Origin: Thermodesulfovibrionales bacterium
Lineage (GTDB): Bacteria > Nitrospirota > Thermodesulfovibrionia > Thermodesulfovibrionales > Dissulfurispiraceae
Assembly (NCBI GenBank): GCA_021129835.1
Contig: JAJOKM010000144.1
Span: 136 to 16,480, forward strand
Length of the DNA stretch: 16,345 nt
Direction of reading: 5' to 3'
Made by a program: the position numbers and the translations under genes. The notes below the pieces were generated by a model. It made no database searches. It saw only the letters and a program-made list of their open reading frames with translations, and was not told where the DNA came from. Below, in pieces: positions 7,972-15,451 of the stretch (positions are counted from its first letter, which is position 1; the number at the start of each line of letters is the position of its first letter).

Positions 7972-9321
7972 TTAGGCTATATAGTCAGCGAGTTTAAGGC
8001 TATTTTCTATGCAGTCATTTACTCCAATACCTCGATAAGCGTTTCCGGCAAGAAATAGTCTTTTATGCCTTGCGATCGATCTGTCTATCTGATCAAGGCT
8101 TTTGTCATGCCTTGCTGTATATTGCGGAATCGCCTTTTCATGCCTGAAAATCTTCACAAAATCAGGCTCTGCCTTTAGCCCCATTATTTCGGACAACTCG
8201 ACCATCACAGTACTTAGTAGCCTTTCATCATTTAATAATGCGACTTTTGCTGCCCTTGCACCGCCGACAATTGTCCTTAAGAGTGCATATCCCTCGGGCG
8301 CCCTATTGGGGAATATACTTGAATCATAAAGTGTCCCCATTATTTCACGCCTCTCCTTTGCAGGGACTAAGAACCCAAAGCCATTAAGTCCTCTGCTGAT
8401 TTTACCCCCCCTGAAACCGAGGCACACTACCGAAACAGGCGGATATGGTATGTCTGACATAAGACCTGCGATCTCTTTGTCCATTTCTACCAGCATCTCT
8501 GCTGATGCATAGGCAGGAGAGGCGAGCACAACACATTCAGACTCACAGGTCGAGCCGTCACCAAGATGAATGGTGTAAAGATCTCCTTTCTTGCCGATAC
8601 TTTTTACCTCTCTGCCCAGTTGTAATCTTTCTCCGAGAAGGCTTTTAAGTGAATCAATCAAGGTGTACATGCCACCATCACAAGATGTCAGAATGCCTCC
8701 GGGGCCAGGACCGACCTTCCTGCCCGTCTTTTTGGCCTCTCGTTTCATCTTAAGCATGCCCCTTATAAGACCTCCGTAATTCTTTTCGAGTTCATATATC
8801 TTAGGAAAACAGCTCTTAAGGCTCATCCTTGAAGGGTCTCCGGCATAGATCCCTGATGCCATGGGGTCTATAAGCTTTTCGAATGCCTCTCTTCCCAGTC
8901 TCCTGACAGCAAAGGACTCCAAGGTCTCATCGGTGGCGTCTTTTTGCGGCACAAACAATTCGGCGATAATCCTCAATTTTCCAGAGGCGCTAAGGAGGTT
9001 TGATCTCAAAAACGCTATAGGGGACTCCGGAATTAGCCTTAATCTCTTGTCAGAATATATATACCTTTTTCTTGCATTGTCGTTGCTTCTCATAGGCGTG
9101 AGACTTAGTTTAGAGAGAAGCTCGAGGGTTTTAGGTCTATTGTCAAGAAAACCATTTGTTCCGCTTTCACAAAGGAAGCCATCTATCCTTTCGGTCCATA
9201 TCTTTCCACCAGGATGGTATTCTGCCTCAAAAATCGTTACGTCCAGTCCGTGGTTTTTCTCTAAGAGGGCATGTGCCAAAGAAAGTCCTGATATGCCCGC
9301 TCCAACTATCGCTATCCTCAT
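7972..9321 (-). CDS. hemG: Protoporphyrinogen/coproporphyrinogen oxidase (HemY-type)
   Basis: FAD-dependent amine-oxidase-fold enzyme of 449 residues that oxidises the porphyrinogen ring by removing six electrons. The N-terminal dinucleotide site is GAGISG (7-12) with EAEYHPGGKIWTE following. The C-terminal FAD-contact segment is FLAGNAYRGIGVNDCIENS. The family is the HemY type, as opposed to the short flavodoxin-like HemG or the membrane HemJ. HemY-type enzymes can act on protoporphyrinogen IX or, in the coproporphyrin-dependent route, on coproporphyrinogen III. The ATG at 9321 forms an ATGA overlap with the hemH stop and has a GAGAGGGGG ribosome site. A GTG two codons earlier (9327) is possible but lies too close to that site. 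It is the last gene of uvrC-hemH-hemG. Confidence 0.9.
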   Translation of the reverse strand: MRIAIVGAGISGLSLAHALLEKNHGLDVTIFEAEYHPGGKIWTERIDGFLCESGTNGFLDNRPKTLELLSKLSLTPMRSNDNARKRYIYSDKRLRLIPESPIAFLRSNLLSASGKLRIIAELFVPQKDATDETLESFAVRRLGREAFEKLIDPMASGIYAGDPSRMSLKSCFPKIYELEKNYGGLIRGMLKMKREAKKTGRKVGPGPGGILTSCDGGMYTLIDSLKSLLGERLQLGREVKSIGKKGDLYTIHLGDGSTCESECVVLASPAYASAEMLVEMDKEIAGLMSDIPYPPVSVVCLGFRGGKISRGLNGFGFLVPAKERREIMGTLYDSSIFPNRAPEGYALLRTIVGGARAAKVALLNDERLLSTVMVELSEIMGLKAEPDFVKIFRHEKAIPQYTARHDKSLDQIDRSIARHKRLFLAGNAYRGIGVNDCIENSLKLADYIA

Positions 9322-10286
9322 ATCCACCCCCTCTCTTCAGCATTTTTTGTTACGATATCCGCAAGCGCCTCTATGAAGTCAGGAGATGTATTCAGGGAAG
9401 CAATTCTTTTAAGATTTATTCCGAGTCTCTGGGCAGAGTCTTTATAAACTATGTCTATCTCATACAAGGTTTCTATATGATCTGAAACAAAACTGACGGG
9501 AACGACGAGCAAATTTTTAATGCCTTTTCCTGCAAGCTCACCGAGCATACGCTCAGTAGTTGGTTCAAGCCATTTTACCTGCCCTGTCTTGCTCTGATAT
9601 GAAAGATACCACTGGATATCTATCCTCTTTGTTATGGCTTCTATTGTTCCATGGATTTCATCGACATAAGGGTCTCCTCCATCGATAAGCCTCCGCGGAA
9701 GACTGTGGGCGCTAAAAAGGAGAGCCGGTCTTTCCTTGAAACCGGTCATCCCTTCTTTGATCTTTTTGATGATGGCATCAATGTAGCCGGGGTGCTTAAA
9801 CCACGAAGTTACACAAAGATAATCTATATAATATCTCTTTGCTGCACTCTCGAAATTTTTAACAGAAGACCCTGTGGTAGCAACCGAGTATTGGGGGTAA
9901 AGGGACAATGCAATAACCCTGCTTAAATCGTCTCTCTGCGTCAGATCTACGGCCTCCTCTATAAATGGGTGCCAGTATCTCATCCCCACGTATATCTTAA
10001 AATACCCTGACGGGTGTTTTGCGGCAGAAGAGGTGTTTAAGACCCTTTCGAGTGCCTGAGCCTGGGCAGATGTAATGTCAAGAAGGGGCGATCTGCCTCC
10101 TATCATGTCGTAGGCCTTCATTGTCTTTTTTGCCCTTGTATTAACAATAATGGAAGCAATGGTCTTTTGCAGAAATGAGGGTCCAAGTCTGATTATATCG
10201 CGGTCTGAAAAGAGGTTGTATAAGAATGGCTTTACAGCCTTAGAGGAGTCCGGACCGCCTAAGTTTAAAAGAATAACACCTATCAT
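9318..10286 (-). CDS. hemH: Ferrochelatase
   Basis: HemH inserts Fe(II) into the porphyrin macrocycle in the last or next-to-last step of heme synthesis. It has 322 residues, normal for a bacterial enzyme. The N terminus IGVILLNLGGPDS is a family hallmark. The active-site His is H194 in FSAHSLPRRLIDGGDPY, and the acidic metal-binding partner is E272 in FVSDHIETLYEID. The GMRYWHPF stretch (101-108) also fits. The start lies 5 nt after the uvrC stop on the same strand, with GAGGTAGGTG as ribosome site. The end overlaps the oxidase start by 4 nt. Co-transcription with the oxidase is expected, since the two enzymes hand over an unstable intermediate. Confidence 0.96.
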   Translation of the reverse strand: MIGVILLNLGGPDSSKAVKPFLYNLFSDRDIIRLGPSFLQKTIASIIVNTRAKKTMKAYDMIGGRSPLLDITSAQAQALERVLNTSSAAKHPSGYFKIYVGMRYWHPFIEEAVDLTQRDDLSRVIALSLYPQYSVATTGSSVKNFESAAKRYYIDYLCVTSWFKHPGYIDAIIKKIKEGMTGFKERPALLFSAHSLPRRLIDGGDPYVDEIHGTIEAITKRIDIQWYLSYQSKTGQVKWLEPTTERMLGELAGKGIKNLLVVPVSFVSDHIETLYEIDIVYKDSAQRLGINLKRIASLNTSPDFIEALADIVTKNAEERGWI

Positions 10287-10291
10287 TTCAC

Positions 10292-12064
10292 CTACCTCTT
10301 CAGTTCTTCCAGGACATTTATGGCCACGCCCTTGCTAAATCCCTTTATCTCTGAAATCTCCTCTGGAGATGCCTTCTTTATATTGTCAAGGCTGGCAAAA
10401 TGCTTTAAGAGTTCGAGTCTCCTTTTCTTGCCTATTCCTGGGACCTTCTCAAGAGGAGATTCCGCCAATCTCTTATCCCTCAATCTCTTGTGAAAGGTGA
10501 TAGCAAATCTGTGGGCCTCATCCCTTATCTTTTTCAAAAGCAGCGATGCCTTGTTCTCGACATAGAGCCAATTATCCAGATCGATAATTTTACCACTCAG
10601 CAAAAATGCCCTGTCGGGCTTCTTGGCGATGCCTATAATATCTGCCTTTATGCCGAATTCACCAATTACCTTTCTTGCCACCTCAAGATGCCCCTTTCCC
10701 CCGTCTATAACAATAAGGTCTATCGCTATATCCTTTTTTTTAAATACCCTTTCAATAATCTCCTTCATCATAGAATAATCATCGACGCCCTGAACACCCT
10801 TTATCTTGAGATGCCGGTACATATCTTTCTTAAAATCGCCATCCTCCCAGAATACAAAGGCACCCACAGATTCACTGCCATGGATTGTGGAGACATCAAA
10901 TGCACCAATAGATGAAGGAATATTTGCTAAATTCAGATTATCCTTCAATATCTTTAGAGTATCTTCCGCAATCGATACCTCTTTTGAATTAAGGTGTAGT
11001 CTTGCATTGTCATTCGCCATCCCGAGAAGCTCCAGCCCTTTACCACCTTCAGGGGTATCTATGCGGACACTCTCTCCCTTTTTATCGCTAAGCCATTCTG
11101 TCATCGCATCTGCGTCATGCGGCATCACATTGGTTAAAACAATAGACGGTGGAATTATCTCCTTGGCGTAAAAAAGCCCTATAAAGCTATGTATTATCTC
11201 AGGATCTTCTGCTGCGAGCGGCGATTCTAAAAAGAAGTGCCTTGCACCTATGAGCATACCACTTCGCACAAATAAGAGATTTATTACTATACTGTTGCCT
11301 TCTTTGTAGTGTCCGATGACATCTATATCTCCAAGCTCTGGGGCTATAACCTTCTGGGACTCAAACGCACGGCGGAGATTGAATATCATGTCTCTCGTAT
11401 TTGCAGCATCTTCAAATCTCATATCGTCAGCAAGCCGCTGCATTTTTTCATCGAGTCTTTCTATTAACTCCTTTTTCTCCCCCATGAGAAAGAGCCTCAC
11501 ATCCCCAACAATTTTCATATATTCTTCTCTATCAATATGCCTCGCACAAGGCGCAGAACACCTCTTCATCTGGTATCGAACGCATGGCCTGATAGGTTTG
11601 TCCAGAGAATATCCGCAAGTTCTGATTAAAAAGTTTTTGCGGATAAATGTGATAGCTTCCCACAGAACCTTCGAAGGAAGATATGGGCCAAAATAGAGGT
11701 TGCCATCTTTCTTAACACTCCGAACAACTTCCAGCCGCGGCCATTCCTCCATCACTGTTATTTTAATATAGGGATAATTTTTATCGTCCCTGAAGATGAT
11801 ATTGAACCTTGGTCTATATTGTTTTATCAGATTTGCCTCTAATATCAGCGCCTCCAGCTCGTTATCTGTAACGATATATGAGAAGTCCTTAACCATCCTG
11901 ACCATTACTGCCTTGCGTGGTTCAAAAAGAGCAGAATCCTGGAAGTAGCTTCTCAGTCTATTTCTGAGATTCTTTGCCTTGCCAACATAGAGGACACAGT
12001 CCCTTTGCCCTTTAAAGATGTAGACCCCTGGCCTGGAGGGCAGATAGGAGAGTTCAGAAACCAT
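10292..12064 (-). CDS. uvrC: UvrABC system protein C (excinuclease subunit)
   Basis: UvrC makes both incisions around a lesion held by UvrB in nucleotide excision repair. The 590-residue protein has the GIY-YIG nuclease domain (GVY at 13-15 and YVG at 25-27) for the 3' cut, a four-cysteine segment (C150, C161, C169, C173) of the kind reported to hold an iron-sulfur cluster, a UvrB-binding UVR motif (about 199-234), the RNase H-like endonuclease domain (FDVSTIHGSESVGAFVFWEDG) for the 5' cut, and two helix-hairpin-helix repeats at the C terminus (VPGIGKKRRLELL and IKGFSKGVAINVL). It is the first gene of the uvrC-hemH-hemG operon. A TATGATATAGT stretch just upstream of the ATG on the - strand may contain the -10 box, but no -35 was identified. 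Confidence 0.96.
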   Translation of the reverse strand: MVSELSYLPSRPGVYIFKGQRDCVLYVGKAKNLRNRLRSYFQDSALFEPRKAVMVRMVKDFSYIVTDNELEALILEANLIKQYRPRFNIIFRDDKNYPYIKITVMEEWPRLEVVRSVKKDGNLYFGPYLPSKVLWEAITFIRKNFLIRTCGYSLDKPIRPCVRYQMKRCSAPCARHIDREEYMKIVGDVRLFLMGEKKELIERLDEKMQRLADDMRFEDAANTRDMIFNLRRAFESQKVIAPELGDIDVIGHYKEGNSIVINLLFVRSGMLIGARHFFLESPLAAEDPEIIHSFIGLFYAKEIIPPSIVLTNVMPHDADAMTEWLSDKKGESVRIDTPEGGKGLELLGMANDNARLHLNSKEVSIAEDTLKILKDNLNLANIPSSIGAFDVSTIHGSESVGAFVFWEDGDFKKDMYRHLKIKGVQGVDDYSMMKEIIERVFKKKDIAIDLIVIDGGKGHLEVARKVIGEFGIKADIIGIAKKPDRAFLLSGKIIDLDNWLYVENKASLLLKKIRDEAHRFAITFHKRLRDKRLAESPLEKVPGIGKKRRLELLKHFASLDNIKKASPEEISEIKGFSKGVAINVLEELKR

Positions 12065-12181
12065 AAAAATACTATATCATACTGGAGAGTTCCGAGAGAA
12101 ATTCGGAAAATAATGCACTTAAGATGCCTGTGCCATCAAGAATGGTTAGCGACATTTAATAGAGGTTATCCAGCATACTGA
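12065..12181. promoter_or_regulatory. uvrC upstream region with small palindrome
   Basis: This stretch should hold the uvrC promoter on the - strand. It contains the palindrome TTCCGA (12090-12095) / TCGGAA (12103-12108) with a 7-nt spacer, about 26 nt upstream of the uvrC start. The symmetry and position could suit an operator, but it matches no motif I can name with confidence (it is not a clear LexA box). No gene is seen here. Confidence 0.25.
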
Positions 12182-12358
12182 TTCACGAGATTGAATTTTA
12201 ATTTTCCAGTAGTCAGATATGTCAACATAAAATTGTTGCCCTATCAATTTGGAAAAGAGCCAGGAAGAAACCTGTATTCGCGACATCTTGAGAAGACCTT
12301 CAAGGCAGCCGTTAATGAGGGAAAAACGCTGAGGATTCAATTTAAAAACCTCGTATAG
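12182..12358 (+). pseudogene. Unrecognised protein-like fragment without a start
   Basis: A + strand frame opens after a TGA at 12179-12181 and runs 58 codons to a TAG at 12356-12358, with no credible ATG start. Its residues look like real protein (for example LPYQFGKEPGRNLYSRHL then a helix-rich TFKAAVNEGKTLRIQFKNLV). The pattern faintly recalls STAS-like (DUF4325-type) domains found near defence and signalling genes, but this is a guess. It is probably the remnant of a gene cut at both ends. The antisense frame over the same bases looks less protein-like. Confidence 0.3.
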
Positions 12359-12559
12359 CTTTGATATCAAAGTCATGCCTGGCCATTTTTATAGGAATGG
12401 ATGATCCAGGAAAAAAGAATTTGAGGCTCGCGATTAAAGAGATGGCGCTTGTTTCATCAAGAAAAGTGCAAGGGAAAAGGCAACATCCAATTTCATGCAT
12501 GTTCTGCGCGAATGTCCCCGATGCGCCGTCCTACTTAACACGACAGGGAAGATAAACAA
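12359..12559. other. Stretch with no recognisable gene
   Basis: Two overlapping short + strand frames are open here. One starts with an ATG at 12361 and ends at 12555. Another ends at a TGA at 12560-12562 with residues MHVLRECPRCAVLLN, whose CPRC could be half of a zinc ribbon. Neither has a ribosome site or a family I recognise. They are best read as decayed sequence upstream of the helicase remnant. Confidence 0.3.
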
Positions 12560-13245
12560 GTGATTACCGACACCACCTTTTTCACAAATGAACCAGGCTA
12601 TGCATTGCTTGATCGATTCAAAAAGACACTAAAGCATGTCCAGTGCTTTGATGTTTTAGTCGGATATTTCCGCACCAGCGGATTCCATCAATTATGCGAA
12701 TCCTTTGATTCTATTGATAAAATCAGAATTTTGATCGGGTTGAATATTGATCGGAAAGCCTATGAAATCATTGAATCAATACGATCCAGGGGAGAATTTG
12801 ACTTTGAATCCCACGGCAGAAAATTTCAAAACAGTACTACACGATGCTGGACAAAAACAAGGCACTGTTTGATTTGATAACGTCAGGCGATGTGGCGGGC
12901 GACAGAGGATCAGGAAGCAGGGGAGGACTTTCAAATGAACGTTATGTAATAATACGTTTAAAGGCGAATGAACTTAGAAAATATCAGGGCTTTATCGATG
13001 ACGATGAGGAGTACATCAAACTTGTTTTGAAAGGGCACGAATACGGCGTAATTCCAAAGAACACCACTAAAGGAATCAAGAAAAAGATCGAAAAAGAGAT
13101 CAACCCTCTCAAGGTTCTGACAATACTGAAGAAAAGTATCCCCTATAATATCCTGGGCGTGGAAAGATCCGACCAGCCAATTATATCATCAAAAAGGGAA
13201 GTTATTTTGTCTGAATATTTAGCTGGAGAACAGAAAAATAAATGA
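12560..13245 (+). pseudogene. PLD/SNF2-type helicase, internally deleted remnant
   Basis: Two pieces of one helicase are joined out of frame. The first (GTG at 12560 to about 12820) gives TTFFTNEPGYALLDRFKKTL and DVLVGYFRTSGFHQL, the start of the PLD-like nuclease domain that fronts a family of large SNF2/DEAD helicases in restriction and defence loci. The second (open from 12808, read to the TGA at 13245) gives YYTMLDKNKALFDLITSG and NPLKVLTILKKSIP ... KREVILSEYLAGEQ, which I recognise as the C-terminal tail of the same family. All helicase motifs are missing. Full-length members are, from memory, roughly a thousand residues, so most of the gene is gone. The first frame stops at 12877 after about 15 nonsense residues. 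Neither piece is expected to be active. Confidence 0.75.
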
Positions 13246-13308
13246 GGAGAATAACATTACATTGAGTTCTATTTACAAACAACAACGAACATGAAAGGAG
13301 GAAATTTT

Positions 13309-13553
13309 ATGCATAACACAGGCTTAAAGATAGCTGAAATTAACAAAGATTTAGCCCTTCTTCCCGAGAATAGATTAGATGAAGTCAAAAATTTCATCAC
13401 ATTTATTTTGTCTCAAAACAAAGATAAAAAAGAAAAATTGTTCGGATGAGAGGCATCTGGAAAGGTAAGGGGTTTGAAGGTCTGGATATAGATAAAGAAA
13501 TTAAGGCAGTCAGACAGGAAATGTCTGAGTCCATCCTAAAAAGGGAAGTGTGA
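13309..13553 (+). pseudogene. VapB-like antitoxin, frameshifted
   Basis: An excellent ribosome site (AAAGGAGG, 13294-13301) precedes ATG 13309. The first frame codes 46 residues (including LPENRLDEVKNFITFIL) and stops at TGA 13447-13449. The rest of the family, MRGIWKGKGFEGLDIDKEI then EMSESILKREV, lies in another frame, open from 13428 and ending at TGA 13551-13553. The two halves together match the layout of DUF2281/VapB-type antitoxins: an N-terminal helix pair and a C-terminal toxin-wrapping tail. One base has apparently been lost in the A-rich tract at 13426-13437. An ATG at 13446 overlaps the stop (ATGA), so the tail could still be made as a separate 35-residue peptide by reinitiation. 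It sits 3 nt before the toxin start. Confidence 0.7.
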
Positions 13554-13556
13554 TCT

Positions 13557-13947
13557 ATGGAATATCTTGCAGATACAGTGACAGTTATTCGACATTTTTC
13601 CGAAACAGGAACAATTGGAAAAAGGGCATTTGAAGTTATTAACGGCATTGAGCGAGGAGAACATCATTGTTATGTTTCAACAATTTCGCTGGTGGAAATT
13701 CTGTATTTATCAGAAAAGAGACGAATAGATATCAGCCTTGAAAAAACACTGGAAAAAAATAAAGGGCTCAGAAAATTATTCGGTTATAAGTTTAACGGCT
13801 CAAATCGTTAAGCTTGCCGAATCTATAGATTTCCCTGAAATCTTTGACCGGCTCATTATATCTACAGCAAAATACCTCAAAATCCCTATACTGACATGTG
13901 ATAAAAAAATTTCCAGTGTAAACTTTATAGAAACTGTATGGACTTGA
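13557..13947 (+). pseudogene. VapC-like PIN-domain toxin, frameshifted
   Basis: PIN-domain ribonuclease toxins cut RNA with a cluster of acidic residues. Here the first acidic residue is D6 in MEYLADTVTVIRHF and the second E47 in ISLVEILYLSEKRR. The reading frame then breaks, running on to a TAA at 13811. The remaining half, KIKGSENYSVISLTAQIVKL then IFDRLIISTAKYL and ILTCDKKI with the last acidic residues, is in the next frame and ends at TGA 13947. Removing one A from the seven-A run at 13753-13759 restores a single 129-residue frame of normal VapC length. As written the toxin is inactive. It may be a true mutation, slippage at the A-run, or a homopolymer sequencing error. Confidence 0.8.
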
Positions 13948-13970
13948 ATATTTAGCCAGAGGGGACGAAC

Positions 13971-14768
13971 TTGGATAAAAGAGCCGCAATCAGCTTGATT
14001 CGAGATGCTTTAGAAAATCCTTTTGATAAAAGAAAATTTGCTTATCTTGTCAGCAACATGCTTGATCGTATTGAGGCTGCGCCGTTTATCTACCGTGGCA
14101 ACCTTATTCCAGATGCCTACAAACCATATATTAGCACTCTTGAGCGGATAGGAAAGTATAAAGATAGAGAAGGAAACAAAATTGATCTTTTGATTGTCCA
14201 GCTTAAAAAAGAGACTTCTCTTGAACGTGCCCGCACAATGCAGAGGAATTTTATAGCCTGGTATCTAAACGGGAGTCGTGGCGGCGCGTTAAAAGATGCC
14301 GCTCTGGCCGCTTTTGTCTCGCCTGATACGGAAGACTGGAGATTTTCCCTTGTTAAAATGGATTACCTCCAGGATACCTCCGGCGAAAAAGTGAAGGTCA
14401 AAAAGGAGCTCACCCCTGCACGGCACTTTTCGTTTCTGGTCGGCAAGAATGAAAACAGTCACACCGCTCAGAGCTGTCTGCTCCCTGTCTTAGAAAAGAA
14501 GGTTCAGGACCCCACCCTGATAGAAATCGAAAAAGCCTTTGATATTGAAACTGTCACCAAAGAGTTTTTCTTCAAATACCGTGAACTTTTCCTGCGCACA
14601 AAGGAAGAGCTTGACAGGGTTGTTAAAAAAGATCCGAAAGTCAAGGCTGATTTTGAGGCAAAAGGTGTTGATGCTGTAAACTTTGCAAAGAAACTGTTAG
14701 GTCAGGTTGTATTTCTGTATACAACGAAAGACTGCATAAAAGAAGATTTCTGGATTTCAGCAGCATGA
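13971..14768 (+). pseudogene. Type IIG/Eco57I-like restriction-methylase, N-terminal fragment
   Basis: This 265-residue frame (TTG start with GAGGGG upstream) matches, from memory, the N-terminal region of large Eco57I-type restriction-modification methylases. Recognisable stretches are AWYLNGSRGGALKDAALAAF, FVSPDTEDWRFSLVKMDYL, TPARHFSFLVGKNENSHTAQ and DAVNFAKKLLGQVVFLY. This part normally precedes the methyltransferase domain. The SAM-binding motif I and catalytic NPPY are absent, so it cannot methylate. Similarity ends at GQVVFLY (near 14720), after which the frame runs through foreign sequence to a chance TGA. That downstream sequence, read one frame over, is a UvrD-like helicase piece. 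CGT/CGC arginine and ATT/ATC isoleucine codons are used more than in the chromosomal genes to the left, pointing to acquisition. Confidence 0.75.
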
Positions 14769-14866
14769 TGTCGCATGCGGTTGGATTTCTTGAGAAAGAT
14801 AAAAGCATTTTTTTAGAAGTTCGTAAAAGATTTACCCATCTTACTGTTGATGAGTACCAGGATGTG
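14720..14866 (+). pseudogene. UvrD-like helicase, internal fragment
   Basis: Read in the frame of the ATG at 14765, this stretch gives YNERLHKRRFLDFSSM, then GFLEKDKSIFLEVRKRF and THLTVDEYQDV. VDEYQDV is the Walker B (motif II) signature of UvrD/Rep-type superfamily 1 helicases, and the preceding DFSSM region is equally typical. Everything before and after is missing. The left end is a deletion junction with the methylase gene near 14714-14725. The right end is cut within motif II by the IS3-type element at about 14865. The stretch is too short to be functional. Confidence 0.75.
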
Positions 14867-15358
14867 GAATCTTTTTCGAAATTGACCTCCTTTTGAAATC
14901 GAAATTACTTCTGGCAACCAGTTTTCGGAGTCACGATAGGCAGCCAGACGGGCCTGCCGTGCCTCATATAGATTTTGTTTTCTCTGGGTTAAGATCACCT
15001 CCTTTAGACCCGCCAGTGTCTGAGCAGGTGTAACATAGCCCAGACTACTATGCGGCTCATGATTATAGATGGAAGGAAAGCGTTGGAACCAATCAATTAC
15101 ATCCGCCACCTGCGGAAAATGGCTTGGCGCCTCCCGGTGATACTTCAAGGTTTTGATAAAAGCCTCAATTCAAGCCTGATCATCAGGAGTATGGGGCCGT
15201 CCAAAATGAACAGGCAAGTTAAGATTCTTAGTAAGATACCTTTTCGTATAGGACGATTTCATCGCAGATCCTCGGTCAGAATAAGCCATCAAAGTAGAAG
15301 CAATGGATTCAGGAATAGAACTACAGGCCTGTTTTTTGTCTTGACAATGGGGAGAGGC
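14865..15358 (-). mobile_element. IS3-family insertion-sequence remnant
   Basis: A decayed IS3-like element on the - strand contains the C-terminal half of an OrfB/integrase-core transposase. The left edge is placed at about 14865 because UvrD coding sequence stops there and the next bases (TGGAATC then TTTTTCGAAATTGACC) look like an IS terminal repeat starting with TG. The matching inverted repeat was not found at the right, where the open frame ends at a stop at 15359-15361, so the 5' part of the element (orfA and the start of orfB) has been lost. Confidence 0.75.
14880..15340 (-). pseudogene. IS3-family transposase OrfB, 3' part with nonsense codon
   Basis: On the - strand the DDE integrase core reads SIPESIASTLMAYSDRGS (a catalytic Asp in SDRGS), MKSSYTKRYLTKNLNLPVHF, GRPHTPDDQA, a TGA stop (15170-15172), then IEAFIKTLKYHREAP and YNHEPHSSLGYVTPAQTLAG. 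The TGA stands where the family has Trp (TGG to TGA), directly before the catalytic Glu segment IEAF, so the protein is broken as well as missing its N terminus. The tail ILTQRKQNLYEARQARLAA is characteristic of one IS3 subgroup. The - strand frame continues through the element edge into antisense of the UvrD fragment and ends at 14813. This gene cannot mobilise the element. Confidence 0.85.
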
Positions 15359-15451
15359 TTATGGAATTGGGTAGAATTACAGAATTAATGCAATTACGGG
15401 TAATATGTTACCGTGAAAATCCATGATCTTAATTAAAAAATTGGAGTATTA
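15345..15451 (+). other. Short orphan tail upstream of the PP-loop gene
   Basis: This lies between the IS3 remnant and the next gene. A + strand frame (about 15352-15426) reads ERLMELGRITELMQLRVICY and ends with TGA 26 nt before the PP-loop gene. It has no start of its own and resembles the last residues of an upstream gene, perhaps the UvrD-like gene disrupted by the IS. That link is a guess. GGAG at 15443-15446 is the ribosome site of the next gene. Confidence 0.3.

Noticed and set aside
8861..9376. 171-codon + strand open frame opposite hemG
   Set aside because: The - strand gene has strong FAD-enzyme motifs; the + frame has none.
12090..12108. TTCCGA/TCGGAA palindrome as a LexA SOS box upstream of uvrC
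   Set aside because: It does not fit the known LexA consensus forms I can recall, so it is only noted as a palindrome.
12146..12376. 76-codon - strand open frame upstream of uvrC
   Set aside because: It has no ribosome site or recognisable motif, and the + strand frame over the same bases looks more protein-like.
13971..14768. A complete small protein of 265 residues
   Set aside because: Its end bears no family similarity past GQVVFLY and overlaps a UvrD segment in another frame, so it is a truncated gene.
15050..15388. 112-codon + strand open frame over the IS3 remnant
   Set aside because: The opposite strand carries clear IS3 transposase motifs across the same bases, so this frame is their antisense shadow.
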